Source: an uncultured Eubacteriales bacterium (lineage in GTDB: Bacteria; Bacillota; Clostridia; Christensenellales; Aristaeellaceae). Taken from it: a stretch of DNA of 8,956 bases. The position numbers were made by a program, and so were the translations under genes. Each line of letters opens with the position of its first letter. Position 1 is the first letter of the stretch. The DNA is taken from positions 1-8,956 of the forward strand of contig UQEF01000101.1 of NCBI GenBank assembly GCA_900540045.1. The letters run 5' to 3'. Under the pieces are notes generated by a model. That model did not search any database. It saw nothing but the letters and a program-made list of their open reading frames with translations, and was not told where the DNA came from. Below are positions 5,121-8,956 of this stretch, in pieces.

Positions 5121-6217
5121 GGGGCCGTCTCCTCTCCATGTATGTTGGATTCCGTTTTCCAGGGGTACAGGGCCGCAACATATCCCGGCAGCGTCAGGCT
5201 GCACAGAATCGTATGCAGATGAAGTCCAACGTCTTTCCCCAGCGGGCCCATCCCCAGCGCTGCCAGCAGGCCCACCGCATCCAGTGCAAAGGGCGCCAGC
5301 AGCCGCACAGGCGAAAGGCCCGCGCTCCTGCTGGCCCAAAGTCCCAATCCGAGGGCCGTCAGCGAAAGCAGCGCATACAGCCAGGGCGTTCCCAGCGCGG
5401 CCCAGCGGGCAATCCACAGGCCCCCGCAGGCCAGCGCAGGTCCCATCGCGCGTTTATTCCCCCGCATTGCGCGGCCAAGGAGGACCCCCGCCGCTACCAG
5501 GCACAATATCAGGCTCAAATACTGCGATACGCGCAAGCCGCCAAGATAGAGGCTGTCCTCCCGAAGGCGCTCGATAATGAAGCGCCCGCTGCCGTAGATA
5601 AGCAGGTACCAGCACGTCATGCCACCCGGCTCCCGGACCCGGCGGCGCATGGCCCACAGCGCTGCAAATCCCGCGGCGTTCCACAGCGATTCGTAAAAGA
5701 AGGTGGCCATATGCCACACATAGCCGCCTGCCGAAGGAATCAGCACGCCCAGAGGAAAAAACTGAAATGCCGGATTGGTGATTTCGGGACCGTAGGCCTC
5801 CATGTTGAAATAGTTGCCCCACCGGCCGATAGCCTGCGCCAGCAGCAGCCCCGGCACGACCATATCCATAAGTTTGAGGAAGGGCAGCTTCTTTCTGCGG
5901 GCGTATCCCCATGCCCCCAGTGCGCCGCCGATCACTCCGCCGTAAATGGCGATGCCGCCCTCCCAGATATAGAGAATCGAAACGGGGTTGTCGCGAAAGA
6001 GCTCCCACGTCATGGCGACATAATAGAGCCTCGCGCCGATGATGCCGCAGGGGATTACGATGAGCGCCAGGTCGATCACCGTGTCGCGCGGCAGACCCAG
6101 CCTTCGCTCCTCACGTCCGGCCAGCCAGATGGCCACAAGAATCCCCGTCACGATCAAAACGCTGTACCATTGCAGAGGGCCCAAAAGGGTCCTGCTGTAA
6201 GGAATCGCCATGCGCAT
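5102..6217 (-). CDS. lgt: Prolipoprotein diacylglyceryl transferase with extended C-terminus
   Basis: This membrane enzyme transfers diacylglycerol from phosphatidylglycerol to the lipobox cysteine of prolipoproteins. The core (residues 1 to about 256) shows the Lgt landmarks: Y18, G-G-I-A-I-Y92-G-G-V-I-G, G-R132-W-G-N135-x-x-N138-x-E140-x-x-G143, and Y208-G-x-x-R212-x-x-x-E216. By alignment from memory these match E. coli Y26, H103, R143, N146, N149, E151, G154, Y235, R239 and E243. The H103 position is Tyr92 here. Lgt is usually 260-300 residues; this protein has 371. The extra part holds about three or four hydrophobic segments (about 258-270, 274-296, 302-324, 333-352) and a hydrophilic tail. 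ATG 6217 follows AAGGAGAGG closely. It is the first gene of the lgt, serine hydrolase, recX operon, with a promoter at 6376-6404. Confidence 0.96.
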   Translation of the reverse strand: MRMAIPYSRTLLGPLQWYSVLIVTGILVAIWLAGREERRLGLPRDTVIDLALIVIPCGIIGARLYYVAMTWELFRDNPVSILYIWEGGIAIYGGVIGGALGAWGYARRKKLPFLKLMDMVVPGLLLAQAIGRWGNYFNMEAYGPEITNPAFQFFPLGVLIPSAGGYVWHMATFFYESLWNAAGFAALWAMRRRVREPGGMTCWYLLIYGSGRFIIERLREDSLYLGGLRVSQYLSLILCLVAAGVLLGRAMRGNKRAMGPALACGGLWIARWAALGTPWLYALLSLTALGLGLWASRSAGLSPVRLLAPFALDAVGLLAALGMGPLGKDVGLHLHTILCSLTLPGYVAALYPWKTESNIHGEETAPCRSEP

Positions 6218-6236
6218 TACCTCTCCTTGCCGCGGT

Positions 6237-6275
6237 GCGGGCGTGATATTGCACTGTTAGCATGTGCCTGCCCGC
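6237..6275 (-). other. Hairpin in the lgt leader
   Basis: The arms GCGGGC (6237-6242) and GCCCGC (6270-6275) pair perfectly. Inside them GCAC (6251-6254) pairs with GTGC (6264-6267). The structure sits just upstream of the lgt ribosome binding site in a leader of about 150 nt. No T tract follows, so it is not a terminator. It matches no riboswitch class I can recognise. Confidence 0.35.
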
Positions 6276-6375
6276 TCTGATGATACGCGCCGCCATACCG
6301 CGCTGATCCCGTTGCGAAACGTTGCTTTCCACCGCTCTGACCTGGAGTCGGATGCACAAGCCAACGCTTGCGCCC

Positions 6376-6404
6376 AGTATAGCATGCGCGCCCTTTCAAC
6401 GCAA
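6376..6404 (-). promoter_or_regulatory. Promoter of the lgt operon
   Basis: On the minus strand TTGCGT (6399-6404) and TATACT (6376-6381) are 17 bp apart, and a TG sits one base before the -10 box. Transcription would start near 6369, giving a leader of about 150 nt before lgt. Confidence 0.65.
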
Positions 6405-6444
6405 GTTGCCCCTTCGCCCCGGCAATGCGTTTTTTCTATCTCCT

Positions 6445-6463
6445 TTTGGCTATATATGCCAAA
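6445..6463. promoter_or_regulatory. Inverted repeat upstream of the ppdK promoter, candidate operator
   Basis: TTTGGC (6445-6450) and GCCAAA (6458-6463) form a perfect 6+6 dyad around the AT-only spacer TATATAT. It ends 7 bp before the ppdK -35 box and is centred near -52 relative to the predicted start, the usual place for an activator. It is also 41 bp upstream of the lgt -35 box. No known regulator site is recognised. Confidence 0.45.
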
Positions 6464-6470
6464 TAGGCTC

Positions 6471-6499
6471 TTGAAATTTCTGTCGTAAGCGTGTATACT
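6471..6499 (+). promoter_or_regulatory. Strong ppdK promoter
   Basis: TTGAAA (6471-6476) and TATACT (6494-6499) are 17 bp apart, each a 5/6 match to the vegetative consensus. Transcription would start near 6506, about 83 nt before the ppdK ATG. Confidence 0.85.
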
Positions 6500-6588
6500 G
6501 GACCAGTTGAGAGGAAGGATGAGCATTGGGGAGGGATTCCGCCGGTGGTTCGTCCTCACCAAGAAAACGAGGAGGAGAAAAAGACCCT

Positions 6589-8956
6589 ATGACAAAGTAT
6601 GTATACCTTTTCAAAGAGGGTAACGCCAACATGCGCGAGCTGCTTGGCGGCAAGGGCGCCAACCTGGCCGAAATGACCAACCTTGGCATGCCCGTTCCCC
6701 AGGGCTTCACCGTGACCACCGAGGCCTGCACCCGTTATTATACCGACGGCAAGGTGATCGGACAGGACATCGTGGACCAGATCCTTGCAGCCATGGCCGA
6801 GACGGAAAAAATCGCTGGCAAGAAGTTTGGCGATGAGGAGAATCCCTTCCTCGTATCCGTGCGTTCCGGCGCTCGCGCTTCCATGCCCGGCATGATGGAC
6901 ACCATCCTCAACCTGGGCCTCAACGACCGTGCCGTGGTGGGCCTGGCCAAGCTGACCAGCAACGAGCATTTCGCCTACGACGCCTACCGCCGCTTCATCG
7001 CCATGTTCTCCGACGTGGTTATGGAGATCCCCAAGAGCGAGTTTGAGGCCGTACTTGACGAGTTCAAGGAGAAGAAGAACGTCAAGTTCGACCGCGACCT
7101 GACCGCCGAGGACCTCAAGCAGGTCGTTGCGCGCTTCAAGGAAATCTATCAGAAGCACATGGGCACCGAGTTCCCGCAGGACCCCACCACGCAGCTGATG
7201 GAAGCTGTGAAGGCCGTGTTCCGCAGCTGGGACAACCCCCGCGCCATCTACTACCGCCGCATGAACGACATCCCCGGCGACTGGGGCACCGCCGTCAACG
7301 TGCAGGCCATGGTCTTTGGCAACATGGGCGAGACCTCCGGCACAGGCGTTGCTTTCACCCGCAACCCCTCTACCGGTGAGAAGAAGCTCTACGGCGAATA
7401 CCTGCTTAACGCCCAGGGCGAGGACGTCGTGGCCGGCATCCGCACCCCTGAACCCATCAGCCATCTGCAGGAGCAGATGCCCGATGTGTACCAGCAGTTT
7501 ATCGATATCGCGGGCAAGCTGGAAGCTCACTACCGCGACATGCAGGACATGGAGTATACCATCGAGCGCGGCAAGCTCTATATGCTCCAGACCCGTAACG
7601 GCAAGCGCACCGCTGCCGCCGCTCTCAAGATCGCCGTCGATCTGGTGGATGAAGGCGTGCTGAGCGAGGAAGAGGCCGTTTTGAAGGTCGAACCCAAGCA
7701 GCTTGACAGCCTCCTGCACCCCAACTTTGACACCGCTGCCCTCAAGGCCGCGACCGTTATCGCCAAGGGTCTGCCCGCCTCCCCCGGCGCTGCCACCGGC
7801 GGCATCTACTTCACCGCCGACGAGGCGGCCGAGCATGGCAAGAACAAGGAAAAGGTCATCCTTGTGCGCCGCGAGACCACCCCCGAGGACATCGAAGGCA
7901 TGGACTTCTCGCAGGGCATCCTGACCGTCTTTGGCGGCATGACCTCCCACGCGGCGGTTGTGGCCCGCGGCATGGGCCGCGCGGCGGTCGTGGGCTGCGG
8001 CGAGCTGAAGATCGACGAGGAAGCCAAGACCCTGACCGTGGCTGGCAAGGTCTATCACGAGGGTGATTTTATCTCCCTGGACGGCTCTACCGGCAACGTC
8101 TACGACGGCCAGATTGCGACCGTTGAGGCCGCCATCTCCGGTGACTTCGCCCGTTTCATGGGCTGGGCTGACGCGGCCCGCACCCTGAAGGTGCGCACCA
8201 ACGCCGACACCCCGCGCGATACCAAGCAGGCTGTGGCTTTCGGCGCCGAGGGCATCGGCCTGTGCCGTACCGAGCATATGTTCTTTGAAGCGGATCGTAT
8301 TGCTGCCATGCGTGAGATGATCCTCTCCGACACCAAGGAACAGCGTGAGAAGGCGCTGGCCAAGATCCTGCCCATGCAGCAGGGTGACTTCGAGGCCATG
8401 TACAAGGCGCTGGAAGGCCGTCCCATGACCATCCGCTACCTGGATCCGCCTCTGCATGAGTTCGTGCCCCACACGGACATGACCGACGAAATCGAGGCGC
8501 TGGCCAAGAACCTGGGCATCGCCACCGAGGAAGTCATCCACAAGATCAACGCCCTCCATGAGTCCAACCCCATGATGGGCCATCGTGGCTGCCGTCTGGC
8601 CGTGACCTATCCCGAAATCGCCGAGATGCAGACCCGCGCCGTGCTGCAGGCTGCCATCAAGGTCAAGAAGGAATGCGGCTACGACATCGTGCCTGAAATC
8701 ATGATCCCGCTGGTTGGCTCCAAGAAGGAGCTCGCTTTCGTCAAGGCAATCGTGGATGAGACCGCCAAGAAGGTCTTTGAGGAGCAGGGCATGACCCTCG
8801 AATACCATGTGGGCACCATGATCGAGATCCCGCGCGCTGCCGTCACCGCAGACGAGATCGCCGAGTGCGCCGAGTTCTTCTCCTTCGGCACCAACGACCT
8901 CACCCAGATGACCTTCGGCTTCAGCCGTGACGACGCCGGCAAGTTCCTGGGCGCCT
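6589..8956 (+). CDS. ppdK: Pyruvate, phosphate dikinase (3' end outside window)
   Basis: The enzyme interconverts pyruvate, ATP and phosphate with phosphoenolpyruvate, AMP and pyrophosphate, in glycolysis or gluconeogenesis of many anaerobes. Present are 789 codons of about 875. The ATP-grasp part shows G-G-K22-G-A-N, S-V-R92-S-G-A, S-x-P-G-M-M-D-T, and M-E322-Y-T-I-E with Q334-T-R336. The swivelling phosphohistidine domain has G-G-M-T452-S-H454-A-A-V-V-A-R. The C-terminal barrel has C-R560-T-E-H, I-R616-Y-L-D-P-P-L-H-E-F, G-H-R-G-C-R-L, E-I-M-I-P-L, G-T-M-I-E746-I-P-R and F-G-T-N769-D770-L-T-Q. The catalytic cysteine region near residue 830 lies beyond the window. ATG 6589 follows GAGGAGGAG with about 11 nt spacing. 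One oddity is Phe448 just before the G-G-M-T-S-H motif, where Arg is usual. Codon use is strongly biased to GC-ending codons, as for a highly expressed gene. Confidence 0.97.
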   Translation, partial: MTKYVYLFKEGNANMRELLGGKGANLAEMTNLGMPVPQGFTVTTEACTRYYTDGKVIGQDIVDQILAAMAETEKIAGKKFGDEENPFLVSVRSGARASMPGMMDTILNLGLNDRAVVGLAKLTSNEHFAYDAYRRFIAMFSDVVMEIPKSEFEAVLDEFKEKKNVKFDRDLTAEDLKQVVARFKEIYQKHMGTEFPQDPTTQLMEAVKAVFRSWDNPRAIYYRRMNDIPGDWGTAVNVQAMVFGNMGETSGTGVAFTRNPSTGEKKLYGEYLLNAQGEDVVAGIRTPEPISHLQEQMPDVYQQFIDIAGKLEAHYRDMQDMEYTIERGKLYMLQTRNGKRTAAAALKIAVDLVDEGVLSEEEAVLKVEPKQLDSLLHPNFDTAALKAATVIAKGLPASPGAATGGIYFTADEAAEHGKNKEKVILVRRETTPEDIEGMDFSQGILTVFGGMTSHAAVVARGMGRAAVVGCGELKIDEEAKTLTVAGKVYHEGDFISLDGSTGNVYDGQIATVEAAISGDFARFMGWADAARTLKVRTNADTPRDTKQAVAFGAEGIGLCRTEHMFFEADRIAAMREMILSDTKEQREKALAKILPMQQGDFEAMYKALEGRPMTIRYLDPPLHEFVPHTDMTDEIEALAKNLGIATEEVIHKINALHESNPMMGHRGCRLAVTYPEIAEMQTRAVLQAAIKVKKECGYDIVPEIMIPLVGSKKELAFVKAIVDETAKKVFEEQGMTLEYHVGTMIEIPRAAVTADEIAECAEFFSFGTNDLTQMTFGFSRDDAGKFLGA

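Larger units (their letters stand above)
6218..6588. other. Intergenic region between lgt and ppdK
   Basis: No credible gene fills this 371-bp divergent gap. It holds the lgt leader (about 6218-6369) with a hairpin, the lgt promoter, an inverted repeat, the ppdK promoter, and an approximately 83-nt ppdK leader. A 101-codon minus-strand reading frame crosses it (6257-6562) but has no ribosome site or recognisable content. Confidence 0.75.

Noticed and set aside
5121..5417. A longer N-terminus for the serine hydrolase (487 codons).
   Set aside because: The extra 99 codons lie inside lgt in another frame and read as Gly/Ala/Cys-rich noise. The ATG at 5120 has a good ribosome site and starts the family-like sequence.
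5003..6280. A 425-codon plus-strand frame opposite lgt and the serine hydrolase.
   Set aside because: Rich in Arg, Pro, Gln and Ala with no recognisable motif, and opposite two clearly identified genes; a GC-driven shadow frame.
6272..6340. Direct repeat CCGCTCTGA at 6272-6280 and 6332-6340, exactly 60 bp apart.
   Set aside because: Only nine bases, two copies, no symmetry and no further flanking match; plausible by chance in a GC-rich gap.
6225..6345. A T-box element in the lgt leader, suggested by an ACCGCGG string and a GGTGGAA string on the minus strand.
   Set aside because: The two strings are far apart and in the wrong arrangement, no terminator follows, and lgt is not an amino-acid gene.
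6556..8808. A 750-codon open frame on the minus strand, antisense to ppdK.
   Set aside because: It is the mirror of a GC-biased, highly conserved gene. Its translation is a low-complexity His/Gly/Leu/Val mixture with no domain, and ppdK on the plus strand matches its family along its whole length.

Overview
The window reads as ordinary chromosomal DNA from a GC-rich Bacillota bacterium, most likely a member of the Clostridia. The clues are a DegV-family protein, a short DtxR/MntR-type regulator, a recX gene in a cell-envelope operon, strong AAGGAGG-type ribosome binding sites, and a pyruvate phosphate dikinase whose motifs look very like the clostridial enzyme. GC content looks like about 60% by eye and was not counted. 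Genus cannot be fixed from this.

Layout. Positions 1-112 hold the last 36 codons of a DegV-family gene, followed by a strong intrinsic terminator (127-160) and a second weaker one (227-255). On the minus strand, 292-687 encodes a small unrecognised lipoprotein with its own terminator. It is divergent from a 70-residue cysteine-rich zinc-ribbon protein (778-990, plus), which has a clear promoter and ribosome binding site. A manganese module follows: mntP, an Mn(II) efflux pump (996-1559, minus), divergent from a DtxR/MntR-type metalloregulator (1703-2068, plus). The 143-bp gap between them holds a near-consensus mntP promoter and a dyad that could be the regulator's operator. Directly downstream of the regulator is a membrane protein (2085-3317) that joins a six-helix HdeD-like domain to a cytosolic-type domain with the His...Asn-Cys pattern of permuted papain-like (NlpC/P60-type) enzymes.

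Convergent to it, on the minus strand, is a tightly packed operon read from 6217 to 3322: lgt (prolipoprotein diacylglyceryl transferase, with an unusual extra C-terminal membrane region), a beta-lactamase-fold serine hydrolase, and recX. The three reading frames overlap (19 nt, then 4 nt), so translation is probably coupled. A 371-bp gap (6218-6588) carries divergent promoters for lgt and for ppdK. It also holds a perfect 6+6 inverted repeat just upstream of the ppdK -35 box, and structured leaders on both sides. From 6589 to the window end runs ppdK, with 789 codons present; roughly the last tenth lies outside the window.

How they fit together. Lgt lipidates envelope lipoproteins, possibly including the small lipoprotein encoded here. 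The serine hydrolase probably acts on cell-wall or ester substrates. RecX modulates RecA. MntP plus the regulator form a manganese homeostasis pair. PPDK interconverts pyruvate and phosphoenolpyruvate at the centre of carbon metabolism. I found no rRNA, tRNA, CRISPR array, insertion sequence, integrase, phage gene, toxin-antitoxin pair or other sign of a mobile island. I did not find a clearly new multi-gene system. The points most worth a second look are the HdeD/papain-like fusion, the mixed metal-ligand set of the regulator with its candidate operator, the extended Lgt, a Phe in place of the usual Arg beside the PPDK catalytic-His motif, and the ppdK upstream region.
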